From Lachnospiraceae bacterium (lineage in GTDB: Bacteria > Bacillota > Clostridia > Lachnospirales > Lachnospiraceae), in NCBI GenBank assembly GCA_009774215.1, contig VSNH01000004.1, positions 15,724 to 79,723 of the forward strand: a DNA stretch of 64,000 nt, read 5' to 3'. This document shows, piece by piece, positions 1 through 7,188 of the stretch. Position numbers and translations under genes: made by a program. Within the stretch, counting starts at the first letter, position 1, and each line of letters opens with the position of its first letter. The notes beneath the pieces were generated by a model that was not told the DNA's origin, searched no databases, and worked only from the letters and a program-made list of their open reading frames with translations.

Positions 1-1374
1 GAGATTTCCTTCAAGGGCACGCTTGCTCTTATCCAGCTCCTCGATCTTGGCAATGATGTACGACGACGCGGCAGAGTCCATGTTGGTCATCAGAGCAGTA
101 GTTAAGTTATCTATAGATGTCCGGATCTGTCTCAGCTCGGATTTGATTGAAGTGGTGCTTTGTAGGGAACCGTCCGCATCGTCACGTTGGAGTTTGAAGC
201 CTTCCGGATTCAGACGTATTCTGCGGAGCTGTTTCAGAAAAGCATCTTCAATTTCTTCTATGCGGATGTATCCCGTATCACATTTACTTTTCCCCTGTCT
301 TGCCATATCCGTGCAGTAATAGTATGAAAAGCGGATACCGTTCTTCATGTAGGTGCGTATATCCATTCTGGCGCCGCATTTACACCGCATAACGCCTTTA
401 AGGATGCCGCAGTCATGCTTTGCCGTGCGGATCATCTTATTGACGCCCAGACGTTCCTGCGCGGCAATCCACTCCGCGGCAGGCATGACATAGTCGTGTA
501 TGCCTATGGCAACTGTCCATGCAGCCTTATCCTGCTTCTTCTGGGATTGCTTGCCGGATTTCGTCTTGCCGTAGCCGATCAGCCCCTTGGTGCCGTCGAA
601 AAGCTGCTCATCCGGCAGGGCGCATCCCTGATCCCGAAAGTAGTAATAGGCTTCTATGCTGTTCTGGCAATAGACCGGGTTGGTGATGATATTGTAGATT
701 TGCGACGTATTAAGGAACTTGCCGGACTGGCTCTTTATGCCGTGGTCTTTACAGTACCGTTCTATCCTTGTGATGGGATATCCCTGTAGGATAAGCCCGT
801 AGAGCTGTTTTACCAGCCAGATGGTATTCTCGTCCACCATGAGGTAAGAATGCTCCTTCTCGCCGACCTGACGGCGCACAGAGGTCATTCCAGAGGGGAG
901 CTTCCCGCCGGTCCATTTGCCGGCGGCGCCAAGCGCCCGCATATTGTCGGTGACACGCTCAGACGTGTTTTCACGTTCCAGCTGGGCGAAAGCGGCGAGA
1001 ATGTACATGACGGTGCGTCCCATTGGCGTGGTGGTATCGAAAGACTCTTTGACAGATACGAAAGAGACATTGTGTTGCTGAAAGATATCGTACATGGCGG
1101 AAAATTCCTGCACGTTACGGCTGATTCGATCCAGCTTGTAGACCATGACCACATCCAGCGCATTGCTGCGCACGTCTTCCATCAGTTCCCGAAAGCTGGG
1201 GCGGTTCATGTTCTTGCCGGAGAAACCTTCGTCCTTGTCGTAGACTCTGAAATCAACTTCCTGATCCTTAAAGATGATACCGGCATAGTCCTTGCAAAGC
1301 TGGACTTGCACGTTGACGGAGTCGCTGTTGTCACGGTATACAGATTTGCGCGGGTAGATTCCGATTGTGAGCAT
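1..1374 (-). CDS. Large serine recombinase (phage integrase), cut by window edge
   Basis: This is a site-specific recombinase that would integrate and excise the prophage. The reading frame is open for 458 codons and runs off the left edge, so the C-terminal end is missing. The start ATG at 1374 follows GGAGG at a good distance. The N-terminal resolvase domain shows YPRKS (likely nucleophile Ser11), then YDKDEGFSGKNMNRP, VYKLDRISRN and LAAFAQLERE, all hallmarks of the family. The recombinase domain follows (GGKLPSGM onward), then a zinc-ribbon-like stretch (CGAR region with flanking cysteines) and a terminal coiled coil. Its position at the prophage end, opposite the interrupted M23 gene at 46.4 kb, fits an integrase next to its attachment site. 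Confidence 0.95.
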   Translation of the reverse strand, partial: MLTIGIYPRKSVYRDNSDSVNVQVQLCKDYAGIIFKDQEVDFRVYDKDEGFSGKNMNRPSFRELMEDVRSNALDVVMVYKLDRISRNVQEFSAMYDIFQQHNVSFVSVKESFDTTTPMGRTVMYILAAFAQLERENTSERVTDNMRALGAAGKWTGGKLPSGMTSVRRQVGEKEHSYLMVDENTIWLVKQLYGLILQGYPITRIERYCKDHGIKSQSGKFLNTSQIYNIITNPVYCQNSIEAYYYFRDQGCALPDEQLFDGTKGLIGYGKTKSGKQSQKKQDKAAWTVAIGIHDYVMPAAEWIAAQERLGVNKMIRTAKHDCGILKGVMRCKCGARMDIRTYMKNGIRFSYYYCTDMARQGKSKCDTGYIRIEEIEDAFLKQLRRIRLNPEGFKLQRDDADGSLQSTTSIKSELRQIRTSIDNLTTALMTNMDSAASSYIIAKIEELDKSKRALEGNL

Positions 1375-1414
1375 GGTATCATCCTCCAAAAGTTTTATGA
1401 TATAGAAACAGTTA

Positions 1415-1873
1415 TTAATAACTTGAAAGTTTTATAAAAAGCAACGCCTTGGAATTTGCCAACCAAGGCGAGCCATTGTTTAAAAGTTCTGCCTTCTTAG
1501 ATGGTATGGACTGGATGATGCGCAGAAGTTGCTCTGTGCTTGCACAGTCTGTAAGGCGCATTTTTCCATCAGTTGCGCGCATTTTCAACTGGTGACAATT
1601 TGTCACCGTTTCATTTCCTTCATTCAATAGACGCTGTTTCAGCTTATTCCAGTATTTTCTACTATCGGTACTGTCAGTCAACACAGTACATACATCTATG
1701 ATAGAGAAATACCATTCTTCCTGTTGTTTATGCCATACTTTACGCACGTTGTCATTAAAAAAGAATTCTAAATCCTGTTCATCGAAATCTTCTACATTTT
1801 CCACCGGGACCTGAACAGTAGAATCGGTTTCTTCGTCGTAGAAATAAAAGAAAAAGAAGACAATCACCTCCAA
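1415..1873 (-). pseudogene. BRO-N family antirepressor remnant, frameshifted and truncated
   Basis: The open part encodes a BRO N-terminal DNA-binding domain: VRKVWHKQQEEWYFSIIDV, a YW-K-LK stretch, QLKMRATDGKMRLTDCA and LLRIIQSIPSKKAE are typical of prophage antirepressors of the BRO/DinD type. After AE the expected FKQWLA continuation is present but in another frame, so one base has been lost near 1495. The frame then runs into a terminator hairpin, so the C-terminal half is gone. No ATG start is obvious: the frame begins at a TTG beside GGAGGTG. It is probably non-functional, although a truncated domain could still bind DNA. Confidence 0.75.
1445..1478 (-). terminator. Rho-independent terminator after the BRO remnant
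   Basis: On the minus strand an 8-bp perfect stem, CGCCTTGG and CCAAGGCG (1463-1470 and 1445-1452), with a 10-nt loop is followed by a T-rich run. It overlaps the end of the BRO remnant and lies just upstream of the recombinase. Confidence 0.7.
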
Positions 1874-1886
1874 TTAAGACAGTTTG

Positions 1887-1900
1887 TTGCGACGTCGCAA
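1887..1900. repeat. Palindrome TTGCGACGTCGCAA, copy 1
   Basis: A 14-bp perfect palindrome within GTTGCGACGTCGCAAT, just upstream of the BRO remnant. The same core recurs at 13,031 and 28,786, and a variant with the same arms at 43,760. Confidence 0.8.
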
Positions 1901-1980
1901 TGGCTATTTTAAAGAAATGTTGTATTAAGCTCTATAGCCTACCCAGACAGTGGGGGAGTTGATTTACCCTGCTAAGGTGA

Positions 1981-2440
1981 TTACCAGCATTTAGAACATC
2001 TTTCATAACCAGCATCTTCTGCTTCCGATATAGTGGTTTTTCGCGCTTTATTCGGATTCATTTTACCGCAATGATCTATACTGTGATATTTTTTGCCAGT
2101 GGCGGAAAGGTATGCGGTGCCACTGACGGGAACTTCTTGGACTTGATCCTCGACAATCTGGACAGGCTCCTCTGCGGGTTGCGGGGCGGGAGCGGGATCA
2201 GCTTCTGGTTGCTCAGCAACAGTTTTTTCCGCGGCTTCTTTAACAGCCTGCTCCTCGGCAGCTTTTTGTTCTTCAGCTTCTCGGGCTGCTTGTTCGGCAG
2301 CGGCTCTTTCTTCAGCTTCTCGGGCGGCCTGTTCGACAGCGGATTTTCCCCCTGCCTCTTGGGCAGCTTGCTCTTCAGCGGCCTTTTTTCTTCTGCCTCT
2401 TTGGCCAGTCGTTCTTCCTCTACATTATATATTTCGTAAT
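1981..2440 (-). pseudogene. Remnant of an Ala/Glu-rich protein with a Cys-containing C-terminal domain
   Basis: Read on the minus strand, this encodes repeats of the type EQAAREAEE over about 90 residues, then a Pro-rich linker and a C-terminal domain with AYLSATGKKYHSIDHCGKM and GYERCSKCW at the end. Such Cys-containing tails (TGKKYH...C...C.KC) occur at the ends of clostridial exported proteins. The frame changes at an A6 run near 2390, where a -1 shift is needed to join the VEEERLAKEAEEK part to the repeats. There is no start codon and a stop lies just upstream. I read it as a 3' fragment of a decayed gene; slippage on A6 is a less likely alternative. Confidence 0.6.
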
Positions 2441-2671
2441 TCAGACTTCATTCAGAATATTACGATCTGTAATCAAGTTTAAATGCTAGTATAGCATAAA
2501 ATTATTATAAATGAAACACAATATATAGTTTCCTTATCAATATACCCAAATAGCGGGCAGATCGGGTGTGAGCACGTCCCCCGGCTCCCCGGGTAAGCAT
2601 ATTATATTGTCAAGGTGTAGGTAATAATAAAACGGGAATAGTAAATATATTTATTCATTAAAAAACGGTCT

Positions 2672-3112
2672 CTAAAACTTAACAATCCGTTTGTAAGCTA
2701 ACCTCCATGATTTTGATAGGGATGGGCCAATCATGCCTAATAAACAGAAAAATAAATTATTTATTATGGTTGGCAAAAAATTTTTTCTATTATTTGCTTC
2801 TAATTCTTGGCTTATTATGGAACGAAGTATGTTTATTTCCGTTTCTGATAATTCAATACTTTCATCTAATTTTGTCTCAGCTTTTAAATTTTGATCATAT
2901 GCAGTTCTATTGTCAATTTCGGTTTCTTTACTCTCTAATTCAAGACGCGTACTAATATCAATTTCTCCGTTTAAATTTGTTTCAACTATTTGTATAAAGG
3001 AAGTAGTTGATAACGAAAGAAGAACAGTAAAAATTATAAATAATGTAGACAAACCAACGTTCCTTGAAAGCTTTATTCCTGTATAATATATTGCTAAAAA
3101 TAATGAGAGCAT
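2672..3112 (-). CDS. Hypothetical small membrane protein
   Basis: The 146-residue product has hydrophobic segments near residues 1-10 and 20-40 and again near 112-128, separated by a charged, predicted helical stretch rich in Glu/Asp/Thr (about 55-100). No family is recognised. It is AT-rich compared with the phage structural genes and lies downstream of the leftward immunity genes, a place where prophages carry lysogenic-conversion genes. The start is uncertain because no strong ribosome binding site is seen. Confidence 0.5.
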   Translation of the reverse strand: MLSLFLAIYYTGIKLSRNVGLSTLFIIFTVLLSLSTTSFIQIVETNLNGEIDISTRLELESKETEIDNRTAYDQNLKAETKLDESIELSETEINILRSIISQELEANNRKNFLPTIINNLFFCLLGMIGPSLSKSWRLAYKRIVKF

Positions 3113-3299
3113 TATTAAGCATATTACTTTACATATTCTATTTATTAATGGTATTCTGTCTGTTTTTTTTAGCTATATTTGTAAATATTTTGATTACTCT
3201 AAAGGGTATACTTTCTTTCATTATCATGCCCTGTTTCCCCTATGCATGTGCCATTGCTTCTATAGTTTGTATGAGTATTTTCTAAATTACGGGCAGTGG

Positions 3300-3377
3300 T
3301 TAGAATTTTCTCCTTAGTTCCACAACCTTACCAATAATGCGGACTGGTTTATCGACAATTTCTCTTCCGCTTCGATG
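3300..3377 (-). pseudogene. Short 3' remnant ending VDKPVRIIGKVVELRRKF
   Basis: A minus-strand frame of about 25 codons without a start ends in VDKPVRIIGKVVELRRKF. This resembles the C-terminal end of LexA-like or phage repressor proteins. It follows the immunity operon and looks like what is left of a further gene. Apart from this remnant, nothing else is seen between 3113 and 3410. Confidence 0.35.
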
Positions 3378-3410
3378 TTACCAGCATCGGGGCGGATTTT
3401 ATTTGCCGCA

Positions 3411-3581
3411 TTATTCTGAATTATCAAGAATTTGCTGTATTCTGGATAACTCCGGCAATGAATCCCTCAATATATTTAAATCCTCAAGAGGGATATCTTT
3501 AAGCAATTCATCAAAAAACTGTAACTGCTCTGTTTCGGAAAGAGACTCAAATTCTTTGCTTAAAAAATTATTATCATTCAT
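3411..3581 (-). CDS. Small hypothetical protein coupled to the ImmA-like gene
   Basis: This 56-residue acidic protein (starts MNDNNFLSKEFESL) has no recognisable domain. Its ATG overlaps the TGA of the ImmA-like gene (ATGA), so it is very likely made by translational coupling. It forms the third gene of the leftward repressor operon. The composition suggests a small helical protein. Confidence 0.65.
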   Translation of the reverse strand: MNDNNFLSKEFESLSETEQLQFFDELLKDIPLEDLNILRDSLPELSRIQQILDNSE

Positions 3582-4051
3582 GCATTTATACCAAGTTCAA
3601 GTACGCCAAGAGACGGCTCGAAATATATAACATAGTTGTCAATAGTGGCAAAAGCACCGTATTTACTACGATAATACTGTATCGCCTCAAGCAGAAATTC
3701 TTCCGTCACATCCAGATATTCAGCCGTATCGCTGAGGGAATAGCATCCGTGCTTATAGGAATTTACAATGCCTGTCAGCCCGATCAGACGGTTGTATGCC
3801 CAGCCGCGTGCCCTTCGTTCCTGCCGTCGGTCTGATGCTGTAGATTGGCAGACGATATCCCCTACGGTAGTGTGATAGTGACCAAGCTCTTCCGCCAGTA
3901 TACAGGTGCGTTTCCGGCGCGTGCGTACTTCTTTGTTTATGCCTATGACGTTCCCGTTGATAAGTCCGTCAGCTTTTGACTGAAACTTGGCATTCTCTAT
4001 TACATAAACATCATGGATAGTGCTTTCTTCGAGTAATTCTTCGTACTTCAA
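3578..4051 (-). CDS. ImmA/IrrE-family metallopeptidase
   Basis: The 157-residue protein carries CILAEELGHYHTT, the zinc-peptidase helix of the ImmA/IrrE (DUF955) family, with the GDIV motif just after it. The usual first His of HExxH is replaced (AEELGH), as is common in phage ImmA proteins. In known systems ImmA cleaves the partner XRE repressor to trigger prophage induction. Here it lies directly downstream of an XRE repressor on the same strand, which fits that role. Confidence 0.88.
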   Translation of the reverse strand: MKYEELLEESTIHDVYVIENAKFQSKADGLINGNVIGINKEVRTRRKRTCILAEELGHYHTTVGDIVCQSTASDRRQERRARGWAYNRLIGLTGIVNSYKHGCYSLSDTAEYLDVTEEFLLEAIQYYRSKYGAFATIDNYVIYFEPSLGVLELGINA

Positions 4052-4073
4052 TTAAAATCCCCCCTATATTGTA

Positions 4074-4556
4074 TTATTCATTTGAGCCAGGTATTTTGAG
4101 ACTGGAAAGATCATTTTTCATTAGTTCTAACTCACCGGGTTCGTTTATGTAGTCATCATGCGCTGCTTTGCGTTCATGTGTATATTGGGGAAAGTGGGTA
4201 AGTTCCTCAACACGCTTTTCTGCTTCATATTTTCCTAAATCATTGAGCTGGTTATAATGTTGCATGATTTTAGGAGAAGATTCCGTTTTAGGTTCCAAAT
4301 TTTCTGATTTTGAATCAAGGCTTATTTCTTGGTCAGAATCTATTATTTTAAGTACGGAATTCACATCTGCATTCATGGCTGTGGCAATTTTTTTTATAGT
4401 GGGTAAAGTAGGAGCAATGGGTTTATTGCTTCGTGGATTGATATTATTTTCCAACATTGATATATACCCCTTACTTAAAGCACACATTTTAGAAAATTCA
4501 TCCATGCTGATATTATGACTTTCTCGGTACTTTTTTACTAAATCCCCTAATGTCAT
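4074..4556 (-). CDS. XRE-family phage repressor
   Basis: Residues 1-68 form a helix-turn-helix of the Cro/C1 type (MDEFSKMCALSKGYISMLE then PTLPTIKKIATAMN). A polar linker and a C-terminal helical region (YNQLNDLGKYEAEKRVEELTHFP) typical of clostridial repressors paired with ImmA follow. It is divergent from a Cro-like gene across a 146-bp operator region and is cotranscribed with the ImmA-like gene 22 bp downstream. It is the likely maintenance repressor of the main lysogeny switch. Confidence 0.9.
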   Translation of the reverse strand: MTLGDLVKKYRESHNISMDEFSKMCALSKGYISMLENNINPRSNKPIAPTLPTIKKIATAMNADVNSVLKIIDSDQEISLDSKSENLEPKTESSPKIMQHYNQLNDLGKYEAEKRVEELTHFPQYTHERKAAHDDYINEPGELELMKNDLSSLKIPGSNE

Positions 4557-4578
4557 TTATTTCACCTACCTTTTATAT

Positions 4579-4679
4579 GTTCAATATACCGTACAATTTA
4601 TAAAAAGTCAAGGAAAAATGTTCAATATACTTGACGAATATTTTTTTAGATGTTAGTATATAGATAAGCTCAACATACT
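4579..4679. promoter_or_regulatory. Divergent lysogeny promoters and repeated operators
   Basis: The leftward promoter has TTGACT (4606-4611) and TATATT (4583-4588), 17 bp apart. The rightward promoter has TTGACG (4631-4636) and TAGTAT (4654-4659), 17 bp apart. GTTCAATATAC occurs at 4579-4589 over the leftward -10 and again at 4620-4630 next to the rightward -35. Related CTCAACATACT is at 4669-4679, and GTTCAACATGC appears downstream at 4898. The spacing suggests repressor or Cro half-sites. Confidence 0.75.
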
Positions 4680-4702
4680 AAACAACGAAAAGAGGTGATA
4701 AA

Positions 4703-4891
4703 ATGGGATACAAAATTAGGGAATGCAGGGAGGAATTAGGAATTTCTCAAGAGGAATTAGCTAAGCGGGCTAAGGTATCAAGAACTACATTATCTGGCTT
4801 AGAAAGTGGGACAATTAAAACAACCACGACGGACACGCTGTTAAAAATTGCTAAAGCATTAAATAAGAAGGTTGCAGATATTTTTTTTTAG
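4703..4891 (+). CDS. Cro-like XRE HTH protein
   Basis: A 62-residue protein that is almost entirely one helix-turn-helix (ISQEELAKRAKVSRTTLSGLE), ending KKVADIFF like many clostridial YdaS/Cro-type regulators. AGAGGTG precedes the ATG. It is the first gene of the rightward early operon and is divergent from the repressor, so it is probably the lytic-side regulator of the switch. Confidence 0.88.
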   Translation: MGYKIRECREELGISQEELAKRAKVSRTTLSGLESGTIKTTTTDTLLKIAKALNKKVADIFF

Positions 4892-4940
4892 TAGAGAGTT
4901 CAACATGCTAAACAATGCTACGACAAGGAGATGAGAAGGG

Positions 4941-5117
4941 ATGAATGAAAATTTATTTAAGGAAGTAGATCAGACAATCGAGGCGTTGTGTAAATGTATC
5001 AAAGGTAGAACAGATCACTATACCAGTGGTAAAGAGATTTCGGAAATGACAAATGCTCTGGCTGCATTAGTAACTGCCAGAGCAAATGTAACTATAGTTA
5101 AAAATAGAGTGAATTAG
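4941..5117 (+). CDS. Small hypothetical protein, early operon
   Basis: A 58-residue predicted helical protein (starts MNENLFKEVDQT) with no family recognised. An AAGGAGATGAGAAGGG leader gives a ribosome site. A direct repeat of the upstream operator (TCAACATGCTAAACAA) lies in front of it, so it may be separately controlled. Its last four bases overlap the end of a convergent minus-strand gene. Confidence 0.6.
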   Translation: MNENLFKEVDQTIEALCKCIKGRTDHYTSGKEISEMTNALAALVTARANVTIVKNRVN

Positions 5118-5272
5118 TCTTTGTCGAGTAAACAGATAGCTGAGTATATTGCATTTAAAATATCAATAAATTCGTCTGTCTTTATTGCAGCGGTGCGCTC
5201 TGCTGCATTCCATGATTTTGTATACTCAAGAGCTGTTTCGATGGCTAATTCTTTATTGGACTTTTTATCCAT
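5114..5272 (-). CDS. Small hypothetical protein, convergent pair A
   Basis: A 52-residue protein (starts MDKKSNKELAIETALEYTKSW, amphipathic and helical) preceded by GGGAGG. It points against the early operon and has its own strong promoter and 5' hairpin, shared with two further minus-strand genes. Its 3' end overlaps the plus-strand gene before it. Function unknown. Confidence 0.65.
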   Translation of the reverse strand: MDKKSNKELAIETALEYTKSWNAAERTAAIKTDEFIDILNAIYSAICLLDKD

Positions 5273-5301
5273 AGTTCATAGACCTCCCTTCTTATGTACT
5301 T

Positions 5302-5355
5302 GGGTGCGGCAACACCCTGTAGTCAAATTATAAAAGGCGTGGGGAGAAATGACAA
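5302..5355 (-). promoter_or_regulatory. Promoter and 5' hairpin leader, copy A
   Basis: Minus strand: -35 TTGTCA (5350-5355), 17-bp spacer, -10 TATAAT (5327-5332), then a leader with hairpin GGGTG/CACCC (5302-5317) and a ribosome site. Copies B (5913) and C (6647) are near-identical outside the stem and keep the stem paired by compensating changes. Confidence 0.85.
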
Positions 5356-5365
5356 GGATGATTTT

Positions 5366-5455
5366 ATGATGGGACATATGATCTGCTGGGTGCTGGATGT
5401 GAAGACAGACAAGTTTTTGCAGCCGAAGATGCCAGAGGAGGTAGGAGGGAGGTGA
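5366..5455 (+). CDS. Possible small peptide, module A
   Basis: A 29-codon frame starting MMGHMICWVLDV and ending GGR before TGA. The next module has a peptide in the same place that also ends AGGR-stop, because both end over the GGGAGGTGA ribosome site of the next gene. It may be a real leader peptide or just an open frame over that site. Confidence 0.3.
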   Translation: MMGHMICWVLDVKTDKFLQPKMPEEVGGR

Positions 5456-5461
5456 GAAGTA

Positions 5462-5671
5462 GTGGGAGCGTATAAGGAGAAAAAATTTACAAAAGAAGTC
5501 AAAATCATGGAAAGTCTATGCAGACATGACAATCACATCAAAGTTAATGTATGCGGTGATGTGGATGAAAGTCTGGCAAACAAAATCAGACTGCTCATCG
5601 AAAGCCACAATAAGCAGTCTGATAAAAAGGTGAGTTACAGAATTACATTACGTCGGGATCGTAGGCCATAG
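5462..5671 (+). CDS. Small hypothetical protein with GTG start
   Basis: A 69-residue product. GGGAGGTG lies just upstream of GTG 5462, supporting this start. It is basic at the N-terminus (KEKKFTKEVK) with a central DDVDESLANKIRLLIES-type helix and a basic end. No family recognised. Its 3' end overlaps the convergent gene at 5648 by 24 bp. Confidence 0.6.
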   Translation: MGAYKEKKFTKEVKIMESLCRHDNHIKVNVCGDVDESLANKIRLLIESHNKQSDKKVSYRITLRRDRRP

Positions 5672-5887
5672 TGAAAGAGGAAATCTCGGAATATTTTTCT
5701 TATCAGAGAAATCCAGTTCATTGGCAGCAGCGAGACAGACATTACCTTGTGTGTCTTCATTAAAGCCACCACGGATAGCGACACTCACATATTTTTTTTG
5801 ATCATTACGAATCTGGTCGGCAATTTTAATCAGATCAGCAGCGCGGATGACAGTGGTAGTCCAATCAGCGTAATCTTTGATAACCAT
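5648..5887 (-). CDS. Small hypothetical protein, convergent pair B
   Basis: I place the start at ATG 5887 behind AAAGGAG, giving 79 residues. The longer frame from 5926 would start inside the 5' hairpin. The protein is mixed helix/strand (starts MVIKDYADWTTTVIRAADLI) and has no known family. It has the same promoter and leader as genes A and C but an unrelated protein sequence. Confidence 0.65.
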   Translation of the reverse strand: MVIKDYADWTTTVIRAADLIKIADQIRNDQKKYVSVAIRGGFNEDTQGNVCLAAANELDFSDKKNIPRFPLSLWPTIPT

Positions 5888-5912
5888 AGTTGTGCTCCTT
5901 TCTTTTGTACTT

Positions 5913-5966
5913 GGATGCGGCGACATCCTGTAATCAAATTATAGAAAGAGAGGGAGGAAAATGCAA
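5913..5966 (-). promoter_or_regulatory. Promoter and 5' hairpin leader, copy B
   Basis: Minus strand: -35 TTGCAT (5961-5966), 17-bp spacer, -10 TATAAT (5938-5943), then hairpin GGATG/CATCC (5913-5928). The -35 overlaps the start of the small plus-strand peptide at 5961. Confidence 0.85.
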
Positions 5967-6032
5967 GGGTGGTTTTTGGCTGAGTTAAGTTTGAAATTTT
6001 TATTTGAGAAGCAGGAGGCAGGAGGGAGGTGA
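5961..6032 (+). CDS. Possible small peptide, module B
   Basis: A 23-codon frame (starts MQGWFLAELSLKFLFEKQ, ends AGGR) right after GGGAGGAAA. It is hydrophobic at the front and occupies the same position as the module A peptide. It overlaps the ribosome site of the next gene, so coupling is possible. Coding is unproven. Confidence 0.3.
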   Translation: MQGWFLAELSLKFLFEKQEAGGR

Positions 6033-6036
6033 GAGT

Positions 6037-6270
6037 GTGACAAAAGCAATAAGAACCAAAAAGAAAAAGAAGAATAACGTTGTAATTCTTATCGGTGCTG
6101 AGAACAATGAGGAGCTGGAAGCAATAAAAAAGGAGTTCCTGTTTTCGGCAAGAAGAGCAGCACGAAAACGGGAACTCGGATTTTATATTGCGCCTGTGGA
6201 GAGAGCCTCATTTGAAACTATCCAGAACTTTGCCGACTTTAGCTTGAAGATTTCGGCAGGAAACGGATGA
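6037..6270 (+). CDS. Small basic hypothetical protein with GTG start
   Basis: Starting at GTG 6037 behind GGGAGGTGAG, the protein has 77 residues with a Lys-rich N-terminus (RTKKKKKNN) followed by an alpha/beta segment (VVILIGAENNEELEAIKKEF). The basic front could bind nucleic acid. The 3' end overlaps convergent gene C by 63 bp. No family recognised. Confidence 0.6.
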   Translation: MTKAIRTKKKKKNNVVILIGAENNEELEAIKKEFLFSARRAARKRELGFYIAPVERASFETIQNFADFSLKISAGNG

Positions 6271-6621
6271 AGACTTGATTTCATCAAGTGTGTCACTATC
6301 ATATAAGCCGTCCTTGTTAGCAAGGCATTCCTTAAAATATTCCAACCCATTAGTGAGGGCGTGATGAATTGTGGAAAGTTCTGTAGCAGTAAAAGCATAG
6401 CAGGCTTTATCTCCAATGGTGCAGGGATCGTCTTCGGAGACGGAATCAACAGTTTCGTAGTCAATCTCGCAAAATTCATCTTCTGGATCGGGGGCAGAAA
6501 AAGAGAGACTGGCAGGGGAATCATCATCACCGGGCAGTTCTGTAATCTCGGCGAACAATGCCCCGTCATTAATGATTTCCGTAATGCGGTCCATGATGTC
6601 ACATAAAAAATAAACAGCCAT
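6208..6621 (-). CDS. Acidic hypothetical protein, convergent pair C
   Basis: ATG 6621 follows AAAGGAG; the product has 137 residues. The first half is acidic (ELPGDDDSPASL, DPEDEFCEID), followed by a helical region. No family recognised. The small size and acidity would fit a DNA-mimic or inhibitor protein, but that is speculation. It uses the third copy of the shared promoter. Confidence 0.65.
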   Translation of the reverse strand: MAVYFLCDIMDRITEIINDGALFAEITELPGDDDSPASLSFSAPDPEDEFCEIDYETVDSVSEDDPCTIGDKACYAFTATELSTIHHALTNGLEYFKECLANKDGLYDSDTLDEIKSSSVSCRNLQAKVGKVLDSFK

Positions 6622-6646
6622 AAGGTGACTCCTTTCTTTTGTACTC

Positions 6647-6700
6647 GGATACAGCGGCATCCCGTAGTCAAATTATAGAAGGAATGAGAGAAAAAGGCAA
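6647..6700 (-). promoter_or_regulatory. Promoter and 5' hairpin leader, copy C
   Basis: Minus strand: -35 TTGCCT (6695-6700), 17-bp spacer, -10 TATAAT (6672-6677), hairpin GGATG/TATCC (6647-6662). The closing G-T pair is allowed as G-U in the minus-sense RNA but not on the opposite strand. Confidence 0.85.
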
Positions 6701-6748
6701 GCAACATGTACAAGCGGTAGCACATAAAGATTAGCAGGGGGTGTGATT

Positions 6749-6913
6749 ATGGCAGGAAAAAAGAAGGAACGGGAGCCGATCGAGTGCACCGTCGAATTTA
6801 CAGAAGGCGCGATAGAGAGAATCACGGATGCCTTTGTTGATCTGTATTACCAGATTAAGGATGGGATTTACAAAGGGCCGTTGCTCTCTGACAAGAAAGA
6901 GGATACCGCGTAA
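6749..6913 (+). CDS. Small hypothetical phage protein
   Basis: A 54-residue protein (starts MAGKKKEREPIECTVEF) with a helical middle (RITDAFVDLYYQIKDG). GGGGGTGTGATT precedes the ATG. It is the first plus-strand gene after the alternating modules. No family recognised. Confidence 0.6.
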   Translation: MAGKKKEREPIECTVEFTEGAIERITDAFVDLYYQIKDGIYKGPLLSDKKEDTA

Positions 6914-6936
6914 GCGGTATCAGGGAGGACAAGCCA

Positions 6937-7188
6937 ATGGCATACATAGGTTTTCTGTTCATCATGATAGGTCAGGCAGCGACAGGAGGAGCGTTTGACG
7001 GAAAAGGCGATATCGTGTGTGCGGTGGCAATGACGATCGAGGGCGCATGGCTGATGCGGCTTTTCAGAGAGGAGGATGAAGACGGTGAAGAAAAAGATGG
7101 CAGGACTGCCCCTTGCGGCGGCAGTCCTGTGGACAAGCCTGCCTGCGAAGGCGCAGGAGGAACGGATGCGGAGGGGCGAGGATGTTGA
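6937..7188 (+). CDS. Small hypothetical protein with one hydrophobic segment
   Basis: GGGAGGACAAGCC precedes the ATG. The 83-residue product has a hydrophobic N-terminal half (IGFLFIMIG... IVCAVAMTIEGAW) and an acidic, Cys/Gly-rich tail. The tail region overlaps another frame that encodes a signal-peptide-like sequence, so the true end of this gene is uncertain. Confidence 0.5.
   Translation: MAYIGFLFIMIGQAATGGAFDGKGDIVCAVAMTIEGAWLMRLFREEDEDGEEKDGRTAPCGGSPVDKPACEGAGGTDAEGRGC

Noticed and set aside
850..1437. Long plus-strand frame opposite the recombinase
   Set aside because: The minus strand encodes a clear serine recombinase over the same bases.
2071..2439. Plus-strand frame rich in Phe, Ser and Gly
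   Set aside because: It is the reverse of the Ala/Glu repeat remnant on the minus strand; composition is an artefact.
5302..6700. CRISPR-like repeats
   Set aside because: Only three copies, about 600-700 bp apart with genes between; they are promoter-leaders.
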